Below the pieces are notes generated by a model. It saw only the letters and a program-made list of their open reading frames with translations. It was not told where the DNA came from and ran no database searches. A stretch of 64,000 bases of DNA, from contig NC_079908.1 of NCBI RefSeq assembly GCF_024868665.1, positions 8,779,946 to 8,843,945 of the forward strand, written 5' to 3'. The stretch comes from Triplophysa rosa. Its lineage: Eukaryota; Chordata; Actinopteri; Cypriniformes; Nemacheilidae. Below are positions 48,541 to 59,994 of this stretch, one piece after another. The first letter of the stretch is position 1; the number at the start of each line of letters is the position of its first letter. Both the position numbers and the translations under genes were made by a program.

Positions 48541-49033
48541 GTCAAGTATGTGAGAGGAGGCGGGGCTCTGTTGTTATGCGTTCACGTGCAGTGTGTGTTA
48601 ACTCACTGTCGGAAAAGAGAGAGCGGGAACGCGCAGCTGATATCGATGCGTGGGACATGGGTATTGGAACCGTTTCAGATTCTTCAGTATCGATACTTAT
48701 CGAAATATTGATATTTTTGACAACACTACGCACTAGTATTTCCATTTGTCATAGCCGTAATGGAAAATCCTTTAGCTATTGATCCTTCAGCTGCTCTTGT
48801 ACTTCTCACTGAGAGATGATCTCTTTTCCTGCCCTGTGCTCTTTCAGGAAGATGCACGTGCTTGCCCTTACTGACATCACTAGGCCTCTTACCTTTTTGT
48901 ACAATACACTAGTTTTATATTTTAGACTACTAGCACAGACCTAACACGGTCATGTGAAGACAAGGCACATATAGAAAGTGAATATCATGTAGTAGTTTTG
49001 CATTGAAATTGTTTTTGTTTTTTAGTGTTACAG

Positions 49034-49147
49034 GGATGCCCAAGGAAAAATATGATCCGCCAGACCCAAGGCGGATGTACACGATAATGTCTAGTGAGGA
49101 GGTGGCCAATGGAAAGAAATCATATTGGGCAGAGTTGGAGATTGTTG
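49034..49147 (+). CDS. cnot6: cnot6 coding exon 1
   Basis: Acceptor CAG at 49031-49033 and ATG at 49036. It encodes the conserved N-terminus beginning MPKEKYDPPDPRRMYTIMS and ends with one base of a split Gly codon before the donor at 49148. Confidence 0.93.
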
Positions 49148-52100
49148 GTAATGTTGCTTTTTTTTAGGGGATTTTAAAGTCAGTGTTTAATAGTGAAATT
49201 GGTCTGATTTAGTAAATGACTCTCAAGTGACGTCATCTATGCCAAACTATAATGTTTGCTTATATGCATAGAGCTATTTAGACTTTATTATATGCTACTG
49301 TTAAAGGTTTTGGTGTATACATTTGTCTTTGCTCATATGTTTTTGTTCTCTCACATGTTTGCAGGTAGGGTGAGAAGTTTAAGTTCAGCATTATGGTCCC
49401 TCACCCACCTCACTGCTCTTCATATCAGTGATAATTCGCTCTCACGTATCCCGCCCGACATTGCCAAACTACACAACTTGGTGTACCTGGACCTCTCGTC
49501 CAATAAGATCAGGAGTCTGCCTGCCGAACTAGGCAACATGGTATCTCTCAGGTGAGAAGCTAATGCTTGGTTTAAACTGCACAGCTTAAGTCGGCCATAA
49601 AGATAGTGGTTTGATGTAAGGTGGATGGATGAGGTTGTTGCGGTAACTAGCTTGCAGTTATTTTTACCTTCATACTTGCATGAGTATAGTAGTCCTTTAA
49701 TTGGGTCCCACCTTTTTTATAGGTAGTGTTTGTTTGTCTCCAGGCCCTGTTTGCTGATAACAGTGCTGTTTTAATACGAGGGTTACACATGTGTCTGCTG
49801 TGAATCAATTTCATTTGTTACAGGTTGAAATATGTTAGGACCTCTTTGCAAGTGTGATTACTTCTCCTCTGCTTGGTTATAAATCATGTTTTGAGAGAAG
49901 CTGTAATGCTACCGTATTAAGTTTCTTTGGAAGTGGTTGGGATTGCATCCAACGTTGAAAGTGCACCAGACTATAATGGGTTTTGTGCGTTATGGTGGCG
50001 CACCAGGTTTGATGTTGGCTCTTTTGTACCGTTAGGCTATTCATGCAATATTTGATCTCTTTAGAAAGCACCTGTAATGCTGTTGCCTTGTGTTCTCTTG
50101 TCTGAAAAAAATAATGACGGTGTGAATTTGCCTTTCTATTTCACAGGGAACTGCTTTTAAATAACAACCAGTTACGAGTTCTGCCTTTTGAGCTTGGAAA
50201 ACTCTTTCAGTTACAAACGTTGGGTTTGAAAGGTACCACTTCCCTTTGTTACCCATTAAACTTAATAATAAGCTCTGTTATGTGCAGGCCCAAGTTGAAT
50301 CTTTTTTTATAAGTCTTGTGAGTTTGAGGTAAAAATGTAAACATGCTTATAAACAAACATAGAGTGTGGGAAACGACGAACTTTGTAAATGATGCAGTTC
50401 ATAATGAAAATCTGGCGCATATGTCTGAATGTGTTCCATAGGAAATCCTCTTGCACAAGAAATCATGATCCTCTACCAAGAGCCCGATGGGACGCGCCGG
50501 CTTCTCAACTACCTGCTGGACAATCTCGCAGGTACCAAACGCGGTGAGTCCGCTCGTGCGCCAAGCACTAGGCTTGTTGCGATAGTCGGTGTCACCGGTC
50601 ATACACGGTGTCCACCCGCCTAACGATTACATCACTTGTCCCCCGCAGCACCGACCCCCACCGTCATTTTTATAGTAATAAATCACTTAGTTTAGTTAAA
50701 GACCAGACTGTGCATCTGAACGCGGCTGCTGCATTCAGCGCAAACGGAACAAGTGTCGCAGCAAAGGTCAGCAGAAGGAGTTAGATTTTATTCATCATCT
50801 GAGGAGAGTTAAGGACTGACTGACAAGACGATGGCAGAGGCTTTTCTAGAATACGTAAGCACTGTCATCAAGAGCCGGTTTAGTTTTAATTTTCTTTTGT
50901 TCTAATTTTCAAAAGCTGGTGCTTCGCCATTTATTTAACATAAAGGTTTTTCGTTTCGTATTCGTTTCTTTATTTATTTAACATAAACGTTTTTCATTTC
51001 GTATTCCCTTATTAGTTTCATATTTATTTAACATAAACGTTTTTCGTTTCCTATTCCTTTCTTGTTTGTTTCTTATTTATTTAACATAAACGTTTTCGTT
51101 TCGTATTCCCTTCTTATTAGTTTCATATTTATTTATTTAACATAAACGTTTTTCCTTTTGTATTCCTTCCTTATTCGTTAATTTATTTATTTAACATAAA
51201 CGTTTTTCCTTTTGTATTCCTTCCTTATTCGTTAATTTATTTATTTAACATAAACGTTTTCGTTTCATATTTCCTTCCTTATTCGTTTCTTTATTTATTT
51301 ATTTAACATAAATGTTTTCGTTTCTTATTCCCTTCTTATTAGTTTCATATTTATTTAACAAACGTTTTTCGTTTCGTATTCCCTTATTAGTTTCATATTT
51401 ATTTAACATAAACGGTTTTCGTTTCGTATTCCCTTATTAGTTTCATATTTATTTAACATAAACGTTTTTGTTTCGTATTCCCTTATTAGTTTCATGTTTA
51501 TTTACTTGTTGCACAATGTGTGTGCCGTGTTTTGTTAATATAGGCAACTTATCTAAATGTAAATGTTTTTATTTTCGTTTTTTTTATTTATTTTTTGCTT
51601 TGTGTGCTGTGATTATTCGTTTTGTAAGGTCTGTGTTTAATATAAGCAAATGTCATTGTACTTTTTTATAGTTTCGTGTGTTTTTATTAAGAAAGATATT
51701 GAACCCACCATTAATTCAAGCAATTGCCATTCCTAAATTGCCGCCATTTTAAAACTGAAAGTAAAATGCGTCATGCACACGGCCGCATCTTCGACCACCC
51801 CACAGCAAACCCCCAGTGTCACCGGTACAACCGGTGTTTTTACACTTCGATTAACCGGTGGGAAAATTTCATCACCGCAACATCCCTACCAAGCACAAAA
51901 AAGTTTCTATTCTCCTACAAGCTCTTAAGAGCAGATTAATTTCATGCATTCGGATGAGTCATGGCATTGTTGTGTCTGTTTGAACTCTTTTCTCAGTTAA
52001 TTACTGTGGAGATAATTGCTATGTTCTTGCATTTCCTTCCCGTTCAGTAATTGCTTGGTTTTTATAGAAATGTTCACTTGCAGAGTGTATGATTTTCTCC

Positions 52101-55100
52101 TTTATGCCCATCTCTCTACAGTATCTATAGAACCGCCACCACCTCGCTCGTGGATAGCACTGCAGGAGCCGGATAGGACACGCCCAGCGGGTAAGAAACT
52201 TTTTAAGAACTCCAGCTTGGGTTGTGTTATGCAAAACATACACTGTTTTACTACCTTATCCTCTGGATTTCTTTGGAAAAGCATTTAGCATTTTTCTATT
52301 ATAATATTAATGTGAGGAATATCCTCCGAGCACAGCCTAGAGACTGTGTAATTTTACATCACCTCATTTGACATTCCCTTTAGTTTGTGTGAGTGTTTTA
52401 AGAGAATCTCACTGAAATCTTTTCACGCTGCAGCTCTGTTCTCTGTAATGTGTTACAACGTGCTGTGTGATAAGTACGCCACGCGTCAGCTCTACGGCTA
52501 TTGTCCTTCCTGGGCCCTCAACTGGGACTACAGGAAGAAGTCCATCATGCAGGAGATCCTTAACTGCAGCGCTGACATCATCAGCTTACAGGTCTGTCAG
52601 TCACACTTGTATAACTCATAATGACCGACTGTACTGAAAGGCTTTTGTAGATGTTTGCTGCAAATATAACACTGAATTTGTGTAATTGGTTGAGCTATCA
52701 ATTTAACAAGTTCAGGGGGGGAGTTAGGGCTGTAGCTATCGATTATTTTAGTAATCGTGTATTCTACCAATTATTACATCGATTAATGGAGTATTTGGAT
52801 AAGTACTTTTTCTTAACTAAAGAGCAATACTAAATATACAAGAGAAAATAAGACAAGTCTCTTAAAATGAACAACTTCAATTCAATTTTATTTATATAGC
52901 GCTTTTCACAATGTGCATTGTTCCAAAGCAGTTTTACAGGAGAAAATAAGAAAAACTGAAAAACACAAAAAAGGTAAAAAACAGTACAGTGCATGGTGTT
53001 TATAGAACAAGCAAGATTATTCTAGTAAATAATATCTAATAAATGCAGTCTCCCGGTGGTTTATTTAGCATATTTTGCATTAAGTGAATGCTTTGCTGAA
53101 AAAATGAACAACTAATCAGTTTCCTTTTTATAATAATAAAAAAAATTATTGGCGAAATTGCATACATTAATATCTCTGAAAACCAAACCCACTTAGTACA
53201 TACCATTGCCATATAACATTCAAAATGCAATATAATATATAAATAAGAAACGTAAATAAAATGCTATGCGTCAGTTATAATGGTCCGTGGGGAAACGCGG
53301 TGCTCCGTTTGTACTGTGGTTAAATGGATTAAACCTCGATGACTTTTTTTGTATTCGAATTACTCGAGTTACTTGAGGAATCGTTCCAGCACTAGAGAAA
53401 GTGCTAATGAAAATTCCCAGATTACTCGCCCTTTATTTCCTTTCATCAGTTGAACACAAACAATTTTATGTTAAGATGTTGTCATGCAGTGTTTGCGCAA
53501 TATTCATTTAGCCGTGGTGCGCCACCACACCAAAAATCCTCCCCACCAAGACAACAGTGGTACACTGTTTCCCATTAATTCCTAATTTGTCTTGCCTTTG
53601 TTGCCAAGTTAGCAACTCTTTTATTAGATTTGGCTTTTTTTGACCCCTTTAGTGACTTTTGTTCAGATGACGTGCATAACGACAAACCTAGCAGCTTTTT
53701 GGATAAACCTTAGCTTTCAGTAGGAAAATGTCGACAGTACTGCCACGTGAGCACGAGGACTCTGATGGTCTCTCTCGGCGTCTACTCTGTGAAGTGAGCG
53801 GCAGAGAGAAGCAGCACTTTCAGTTCACCCTGCGGTGGCTGACTTGTACAAAACAGTGTTTTCAAAACCTATCACTGTCTGTAAATAAACACATGGTGTA
53901 ACAGACAGTTTGACAGAAACGTTTAGTCAACATTATCGATAACGTCGACAATAAAAAAATTGTAGACAAATAATTTTGTAGTCGAGTAGTTGATTTCCCA
54001 TGATGTATTTTAAGGACCTGCAATAACATGGTTTGACCTGTGAGGCGCTGTAGCGCGACTACCCTTCCAGAGGCAACAATTACCTAAGAACAGAAAGTAT
54101 GTAAATGAGAATGGCTTTATTGGGCAATAAGCTGTATTCAAATACAGAATGTTCAGAGAGTAGAATCGAAACGGGTCTGAAATTGCAACTCAAAGCTGTG
54201 ATGACATCACAAATATGCTAGTTAGCGTGTGACATCGTCCAGCGCCGTCGTTCCATAAAATCCTAGCAGAAACACTCATGTTAATTTATATGGAGCTCCA
54301 AATGGTGAAGCTTGTAACATCTAGTCATGATACACGATGACATTTGAAATTTGATGTGCTGCCTCTTTTAGTGCTTAGATCTGCTGGTTTATGTCATTTT
54401 TGCTAAATAACCTTAAGATAGAAACAATGGTATCATTACACTTTAGTAGACATTTTTAATCTGCAGGAGTCATTTGCATTCCTTAAATAATGATTGCGCT
54501 TTTTGGAGCGTCAAAATTTAGAAAATTGTTCATTACATAGAGTCATTGTTAATTTGCGTTTAACTGAATACAGTCATACATCTGCGATTGCATAAGTAAG
54601 GGCTAATCCACAGCTAGCCGTGCGTTAAAGGTTTTTAATGCACGACGTGGAGGCCAAGAACCACCTGACGCGAAGTTAAACTACTTACCCTCGTAGTTGT
54701 GGATATAACTCGTTATGTAGATCTTGAATCCTTTGTCCCGCTTGCTTTTTGGAGCAGTATACTAGGCATCAACGATGCGGTGTATATCGTTAATGCTTAT
54801 TTTGGCAGATCTTGAAGACATCTAATAAACACTGACATTTTGCGTGGTGCGAGAGCAAACCGGAAACTGACATCCCGATGAGTTGCAACAGCGGAAGTTT
54901 GTCGCTACGCTTGTGCACAGGGTCTATAGTTCATTCTGGACAGGACAAGAGCCTGGACTAGGACTTGCGTAGCATGCTCGGACAGGAAAGGTCTAATTCT
55001 CCTAATGTTGTAGAGGATGAATCTATAGGACCGGATGGTGCTGTCAATTATTACCACCAGCCGCACAATCACAGGCTGATCAGGTCATACGATCACAAAA

Positions 55101-56640
55101 AAAACATACCATATCGTAATTCCTCACATCTTGTGACGTTCATCTGTTTGTTTGTTTTTGCATATCTGACAAGAGCTGGTTTGTGTTTGAATCTTTTGGT
55201 TGATTATTTGTTGTGAGTATTCATAACCAGTTTTTTATATTTCTGTCCAACAGGAAGTGGAAACGGAGCAGTACTACAACTACTTCCTAGTAGAGCTGAA
55301 AGAACAAGGTTACGAAGGATTCTTCAGCCCCAAGTCTCGAGCCAGAACGATGTCGGAGTGTGACCGCAAGCATGTTGATGGCTGTGCCATCTTCTACAAA
55401 ACAGAGAAGTGAGTCCTGCAAAGGTTTCGTCTGATTGCCTTTTTCACACTGCAAACCTTCGGGTTCACCTAAAGCAATCCAGGCTTTCTTTTAGTATGGG
55501 ACGGTATGAAAATGATGCTAAAGTTAAATGCTGGTCTGACCTCACTGTTTTTGTTGAACAGGTTCAGTCTGGTACAGAAGCACACAGTGGAGTTCAATCA
55601 GCTGGCCATGGCAAATTCAGAGGGCTCAGAGGCCATGTTAAACAGGGTGATGACCAAGGACAACATCGGTGTAGCCGCACTACTAGAGCTACGGAAAGAG
55701 ATGATGGAGCAGTCTGGTCCGTTTTCTACATTCCTTAAAACTGTATTTTGTGGAAAACAAAAGATGATGTTTTGTTCCGTTTCATCTCGCTGCGAGCAAT
55801 AGCTAAGGGGTCTCTTTCTCATCCTCAGCTGGGAAGCCCATGCATGGAATGGAGAAACAGCTCCTCCTGGTGGCCAATGCCCATATGCACTGGGACCCGG
55901 AGTACTCTGACGTGAAGCTAGTGCAGACCATGATGTTCCTGTCTGAGGTGAAGAACATTGTGGACAAGGCCACCCGCAGTCTAAAGCTCTCTTCTGTTTC
56001 CGGAGAACCCAACGCCATCCCTCTTGTCCTCTGTGCTGATCTTAACTCTCTACCTGACTCGGGTATGTATCTGTCAGAGGTGGGAAATTCCGTCATTTTT
56101 TTCCTTTAAGCTCTGTTGCTGATGGAGGTTTTTTCGTGCGCAGGTGTGGTGGAGTACCTGAGCACGGGTGGCGTGGACAGCACACACAAGGACTTCAGAG
56201 AGCTGCGATATATCGACAGTTTGACCAACTTCAACTGTAACGGCAAGAACGGCACCTCCAGCACCAGGATCACGCACGGCTTCAAGTTGAAGAGTGCCTA
56301 TGAGGACGACCTGATGTCTTACACCAACTACACCTTTGACTTTAAGGTTAGTCGTCATGTTTTTATTTCTTCTATTTCATAGTTGCGTATAACCTGACGT
56401 GGTTGTAATGGTTTATCTTGTTTGCAGGGCATCATCGATTACATCTTCTACTCTCAACCTTTGCTTAACGTGTTGGGCGTGCTGGGTCCCCTTGACCCTC
56501 TCTGGCTCCATGAGAACAATGTCAGTGGCTGCCCCCATCCCCACATTCCTTCCGATCACTTCTCCCTGTTTGCACAAATGGAGCTACTCCTGCCCTTCCT
56601 GCCTGCTGTCAACGGCATTCATCTGCCTGGCCGCAGGTAG
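49036..56640 (+). CDS. cnot6: CCR4-NOT complex subunit 6 (CCR4a deadenylase), 11 coding exons
   Basis: Mg-dependent 3'-5' exonuclease that shortens mRNA poly(A) tails as a subunit of the cytoplasmic CCR4-NOT complex. Coding exons: 49036-49147, 49365-49551, 50147-50232, 50442-50543, 52122-52190, 52434-52591, 55254-55408, 55562-55716, 55829-56062, 56144-56346 and 56428-56640. All introns are GT-AG and phases join exactly to 557 codons plus TAG, equal to human CNOT6. A leucine-rich-repeat region (about residues 35-130), which in the family binds the CAF1-type partner CNOT7/CNOT8, precedes the EEP nuclease domain (about 186-557). Catalytic motifs are intact: QEVE around residue 239, DLN at 412-414 and SDH at 529-531. 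The linker after exon 4 reads PPPPRSWIALQEPDRTRP, which resembles CNOT6 and differs from CNOT6L. Whether this is the a or b fish co-orthologue cannot be decided here. The ATG lies two bases into its exon, so the 5' UTR is in an upstream exon. Confidence 0.96.
49365..49551 (+). CDS. cnot6: cnot6 coding exon 2 (leucine-rich repeats)
   Basis: Acceptor GCAG at 49361-49364. It encodes the first leucine-rich repeats (LTALHISDNSLSRIP, then LVYLDLSSNKIRSLP), typical LxxLxLxxNxLxxIP units. The donor is at 49552 and splits an Arg codon. Confidence 0.95.
50147..50232 (+). CDS. cnot6: cnot6 coding exon 3 (leucine-rich repeat)
   Basis: Acceptor ACAG at 50143-50146. It continues the repeats with LRELLLNNNQLRVLP (the first Arg is split with exon 2) and then LFQLQTLGLKG. 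The donor at 50233 (gtacca) is weaker than its neighbours but keeps the phase. Confidence 0.94.
50442..50543 (+). CDS. cnot6: cnot6 coding exon 4
   Basis: Acceptor ATAG at 50438-50441. It encodes NPLAQEIMILYQEPDGTRRL and the end of the leucine-rich region. The donor gtgagt at 50544 is only 17 bases from the target duplication of a hAT element in the next intron, so that insertion just missed the splice site. Confidence 0.94.
50569..51888. mobile_element. Non-autonomous hAT element in cnot6 intron 4, 8-bp duplication
   Basis: CCAAGCAC occurs at 50561-50568 and 51889-51896. Ends TAGGCTTGTTGCGAT and, inverted, TAGGGATGTTGCGGT match at 12 of 15 positions. Subterminal GTGTCACCGGT and ACCGGTGTTTTTACACTTCG add partial inverted similarity. 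1,320 bases including a minisatellite; no transposase. Confidence 0.9.
50929..51500 (+). repeat. A/T-rich minisatellite within the hAT element
   Basis: About eleven imperfect units of roughly 40-60 bases built on TTTATTTAACATAAACGTTT and TTTCGTATTCCCTTATTAG, with length variation from TTTA duplications. Confidence 0.88.
52122..52190 (+). CDS. cnot6: cnot6 coding exon 5 (linker)
   Basis: Acceptor ACAG at 52118-52121. This 69-base exon encodes the proline-rich linker SIEPPPPRSWIALQEPDRTR. This segment best separates CNOT6 from CNOT6L. Confidence 0.93.
52434..52591 (+). CDS. cnot6: cnot6 coding exon 6 (start of nuclease domain)
   Basis: Acceptor GCAG at 52430-52433. It encodes the first strand of the EEP domain (LFSVMCYNVLCDKYATRQLY) and ends at the Gln just before the catalytic Glu. 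The donor is at 52592. Confidence 0.95.
52735..53394. mobile_element. Likely hAT-type element in cnot6 intron 6
   Basis: The left end TAGGGCTGTAGCTATCGATT and the right end, read inverted as TAGTGCTGGAACGATTCC, share a TAG[GT]GCTG start and subterminal CGAT motifs. The flanking octamers match only partly, so boundaries are less certain than for the other hAT elements. A/T-rich interior without coding capacity. Confidence 0.55.
52876..52950 (+). repeat. Teleost repeat core TTTATATAGCGCTTTTCACA
   Basis: TTCAATTTTATTTATATAGC followed by GCTTTTCACAATGTGCATTG and CAAAGCAGTTTTACAGGAG is a sequence seen very widely in fish genomes, as I recall. It is nested within the hAT-like element. Confidence 0.6.
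53395..55253. other. Remaining cnot6 intron 6 sequence
   Basis: TTATCGATAACGTCGACAAT and TAATTTTGTAGTCGAGTAG near 53933-53990 look like one end of another hAT-type relic. The rest is anonymous; no exon is needed here because flanking phases join. Confidence 0.45.
55254..55408 (+). CDS. cnot6: cnot6 coding exon 7
   Basis: Acceptor ACAG at 55250-55253. It opens with the metal-binding Glu of EVETEQYYNYF and includes GFFSPKSRARTMSE. The preceding intron, about 2.66 kb, is the longest inside the coding region and contains transposon remains. Confidence 0.95.
55562..55716 (+). CDS. cnot6: cnot6 coding exon 8
   Basis: Acceptor ACAG at 55558-55561. It encodes FSLVQKHTVEFNQLAMANSE and AMLNRVMTKDNIGVAALLE. 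The donor at 55717 reads gtccgt, an unusual +3/+4 pair, but the downstream phase is maintained. Confidence 0.93.
55829..56062 (+). CDS. cnot6: cnot6 coding exon 9
   Basis: Acceptor TCAG at 55825-55828. It encodes LLLVANAHMHWDPEYSDVKL and the catalytic PLVLCADLNSLPDS segment. This is the longest coding exon at 234 bases. Confidence 0.95.
56144..56346 (+). CDS. cnot6: cnot6 coding exon 10
   Basis: Acceptor GCAG at 56140-56143. It encodes GVVEYLSTGGVDSTHKDFRE through YTNYTFDFK and ends between codons. Confidence 0.95.
56428..56640 (+). CDS. cnot6: cnot6 coding exon 11 (terminal)
   Basis: Acceptor GCAG at 56424-56427. It encodes GIIDYIFYSQPLLNVLGVLG, the catalytic SDHFSLFAQ and the conserved C-terminus NGIHLPGRR, followed by TAG at 56638-56640. 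Confidence 0.95.
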   Translation, partial: GIIDYIFYSQPLLNVLGVLGPLDPLWLHENNVSGCPHPHIPSDHFSLFAQMELLLPFLPAVNGIHLPGRR

Positions 56641-58834
56641 TTCTCCGAGCCAGCAGGGGGAGCTCCAGCCCGCACCTCCTTATGCTCTCACAGCGGAGAA
56701 AGAAAGGCAGGGGCTGTTTTGTATAAATCTGAATCCGGTATAAGGAGATGATGGGGTATGGCAAACTTTTATTCCCATGGATTTTAACTGAAACAGACAT
56801 GTCAGTCTTATCTATACCACCACCCACCCACGTTTGTTTTTCGTTTGGTCATGTTTTCTCTCTCTGTTTCCGGGCACAAATCTTTCAACTTCTGTACTTT
56901 TTTCAGACTGTTTAAAAACCCAAAGCGCCCTGAGCAATCATGCAAGTTTTACCTTAAGACAAAAGTCAAAGCTTTTTTTTTATGACTACAAGGCAATATC
57001 TTCGAAACGTATGCAGGGAGTCCAGAATCAAGTGTCCGGCATAATTTGGGTCATTTTTAGAGCGAGCAGCTTGCCGAAACGAAACCAATTTCACCAGCTT
57101 AGGTCAGATTCGATCTCCAGGAGCAAGCCTTTACGTAAGGGCTTTTGTGTAAAGAGAGCCGGCCGAACTCTCACACTTGCACTCGGTGGTGCTGTGGCCT
57201 CTTCATGGGCGTTCTGCCTGATCTCTAGCTGTAACACACGGTCACCATCTAACAGGCCTTGTATCATTTCGAAAGGATCTGCTCATAGGAAATCATGTGC
57301 AAGTGATGCTTTTAAGAAAGCCAAAATGCCCGACTTGCGTTCTGATCTTTACGTGCCAATGAGCCCTTTTTGTGATGCAGTGTACAGCTGAGAGAGGTAG
57401 AGAGATGGGGGCTTTAGAAAAGGGAAATGATCTGGAACAGGCAGCTGTGTTTTTATCATATGCCAATGATTGTAGCCTTCGCCCCGGAGTGTTAGATGTT
57501 TGGCAGGAGGTCATGTTAAGATGAAGGGTGCAGGCACGGGAAGCACATCCTACATATGGATGAATAAACTAACCCCTCGGTGTGGCCAGTTGAAGAGATT
57601 TCGATTTTTTTTTCTTTTCCCCACTTCCGTTATGTTTTATTTTCCGCTTCATGATTGTACACAAGCAACAAGTCTTGATCTACTGCATTTGTTTATATTT
57701 GTTTGTTTTTTGTATGTACACGAGTTAAATTTGGATGAAAAATGATTGTATTGTAAATGAATGCGAAATTTCTATCAGTTCATTCTAATGAACATTCGAC
57801 AACCAGCGTGTGTAATATAATTTTTTCAGGTTTCTGCTGTGTAAAGTTGCACTTGTCAAGGTTCTTTATTCCCCCAGTGACTAGTTTAATTATCCTTCGT
57901 TTCTTTTTCCCGCCGAGGCAGATATGTTGTGATGTGGTCCTGTTACCTGCTTTTGTATTTAAAAACGCATAACGTTGTGCCTCACTGATTCGTTTCTCTA
58001 TGCGCACTGCCAGTGCTATCAGTGAACCTGAACAGCCTCAATCTCTCATTTCCGTTTTTCATTTGTTTTAATACTAGAAACCATCATCTTTCCTCTGATA
58101 AGTGTTTTTTATCCTTCAGCCGCTCTTCTTAGGCCAGTTTCTTTAACCCGGTCATTTTGAGAAATCCCATCATCATGCCATGGTCTTGTAGTTCTTTCCG
58201 ATCCCAACCCCGACTTCCTCTTGACTCAGGCAATTCACTAACCATACATTTCGCTTCTGTCGTTCATTTCTGCTTGTCCACGGTTATCTCCTCGTGTTGT
58301 GCCATTCTCCCACAAGGCCAAGTGTCAAGCTCCATTTACTACTGTAAAACCCGCTCTAACCTGTTGAAGAAAAACACGGTGGTGCGTTTCTCTGTGTGCT
58401 CCATAAACGCAAGTGTCTCGTTTTAATTTCGTCTACGGCCGCATCGCTTAGACATGTCATTTAATGTGCGCTTGAAAAGCTAATTTGTTTGAGTTTTTTT
58501 CCCCTCCCTATTGTCATGTTTTAAAAATCAAAAGGATCGACAAGCACTTATTGTAGATCACTGGTGCAGCTACTCATCGCTTTTTTTAAAATGAAAACAC
58601 GCTTTTGCCGTAAGGCGGACGTCAATTTTAATGACTTTTATCAAGCAAGAGTATCTCGGTGAACTAGGGTGGACCATCTTGTAGTTCTCCTTTCGGTGTC
58701 CATTTTAATTCCTCACATTATCCGAGTCTATGAAATTTCGTTCATTTCTTCTGGTTGTTTTTAAATGAAAGCAACTTGTCTGGTTCTATTGAATTGCTGA
58801 TGGTGTTGTAGTAAAAAGATTTTTGTAAAGTGTG

Positions 58835-58840
58835 AATAAA
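58835..58840 (+). promoter_or_regulatory. cnot6: Candidate poly(A) signal of cnot6
   Basis: AATAAA within gtgAATAAAtaatg about 2.2 kb after the stop, followed by T/G-rich sequence. It is the first consensus signal in the presumed 3' UTR. Confidence 0.5.
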
Positions 58841-59983
58841 TAATGTATCACGTTTCCTTTCTTTGACCTGAATTGTGTTGATGTGAGTATTATGATTGAT
58901 ATCTAATAGTTTTTGTCATTTTCGTTTTGCTTTTTTTGTATTACTCAAAACCAAATTTTTTTGTAAAAAAATGTTGGCACACTGAATTATAGATTTATAT
59001 TGTTGCTAACCTTCACTTCAAGATACTTTTAAGAAAAAAAAAATGCATCAATGAAATCCGTCACAGAGAAATAAAGAGCTGTCATTTTGTCACCAAACAA
59101 AATTTCTTCGACCCGAAGCTTTGTGGCATTTCACCTGGTTTGAAGAACCAGTTAGTGCTTTTAAATGTGTTTGGGTTGTGGAAAGCATAGAAACATCTTA
59201 ATGCTGTTTCCTACTTTCTTGGTGTTTTCTTTCTCTCCAGAAGAAAGGTTTAGTGTAGGATGAGACAAACGAATCGCCTGTTCTATAGTGTTTATTTGCC
59301 TTGTTTTCTGTGTTTCAGCATCAGTGCTCTCTTAAAAGCCAGTCATGTAATAAATTGTGCATGTTTAGATATTGTTGCCATCGCCATGTTGTTTAGAAGT
59401 TGGATCATTTACTTTGACAATGGTTTCAGGTGGAGCAAAAATAGCGTTGTGTGATCATGTCAGCATATTCAAAACTGGGCAATAATGACTTTTACAGCTT
59501 TATTATTTTTTTCTCCCCATTTCAGATCAACCAGGCTCAAATGTTTCTGGCTTCTTTCATTTCTTTTTCCTGTTTCATAGTCGACTTTTCTCTGTCAGTA
59601 GGGGTAATAGTACAATGGTCAGGATTGTGGTTGAATCAGCCGAGAGTCAATAAGTATTTAGGTGTGTCACTAAAATGCACTGGACCAACTCTTGTTTACC
59701 ATTTATGGAATACCAGCATAACACTTGCACAATGTTTTAAAAAGAATGTTGCATATATATATATATATGTGTGTAAGGAAACGTATATAGATATTTAAAA
59801 AATCAAATAATGGCAGCTGTTTTTAATTCAATATTAAGTGTTGGGGATTAAAGCCTAATGGTAAACAAGGCGTTTTGGATTTCACTGTTTCTCCAGTTCT
59901 CTTGGTTCTCGGAGTAGTGATGTGTTTATAACAGGGTCAGCTTGTCTCCTTTACACCTATGTATTTTTTCCTACTCATGGTTA

Positions 59984-59989
59984 AATAAA
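59984..59989 (+). promoter_or_regulatory. cnot6: Candidate distal poly(A) signal of cnot6
   Basis: AATAAA followed within 30 bases by a T/G-rich stretch (ttctatatctgtttcag, then ttttgtgttt). It could terminate a longer 3' UTR isoform; a further AATAAA sits at 59070. Confidence 0.4.
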
Positions 59990-59994
59990 TTCTA

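Larger units (their letters stand above)
47384..48728. mobile_element. Non-autonomous hAT element in cnot6 intron 1, 8-bp duplication
   Basis: Ends TAGTGTTGTCACG and TTGACAACACTA share the inverted core TAGTGTTGTCA. CGCACTAG flanks both ends (47376-47383 and 48729-48736). Subterminal ATCGATATTCGATACC and CAGTATCGATACTTATCG are typical hAT-like sequences. It contains a nested MITE and a tandem array but no transposase. Confidence 0.9.
56641..59994 (+). other. cnot6: cnot6 3' untranslated region (extent uncertain)
   Basis: T-rich, non-repetitive sequence directly downstream of the stop codon, with no coding signal. Candidate AATAAA signals lie at 58835-58840, 59070-59075 and 59984-59989, so the 3' UTR would be about 2.2, 2.45 or 3.35 kb; alternative polyadenylation is plausible. 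A 185-codon open frame at 56834-57391 shows no recognisable protein features and is taken as chance. Confidence 0.6.

Noticed and set aside
49256..49364. In-frame extension of cnot6 exon 2 upstream to a Met at 49256
   Set aside because: It is intronic: a GCAG acceptor at 49361-49364 and the phase with the upstream coding exon show that the open frame continues only by chance.
56834..57391. 185-codon open frame downstream of cnot6
   Set aside because: It lies in the presumed 3' UTR, has no domain or splice context, and its composition looks like chance.
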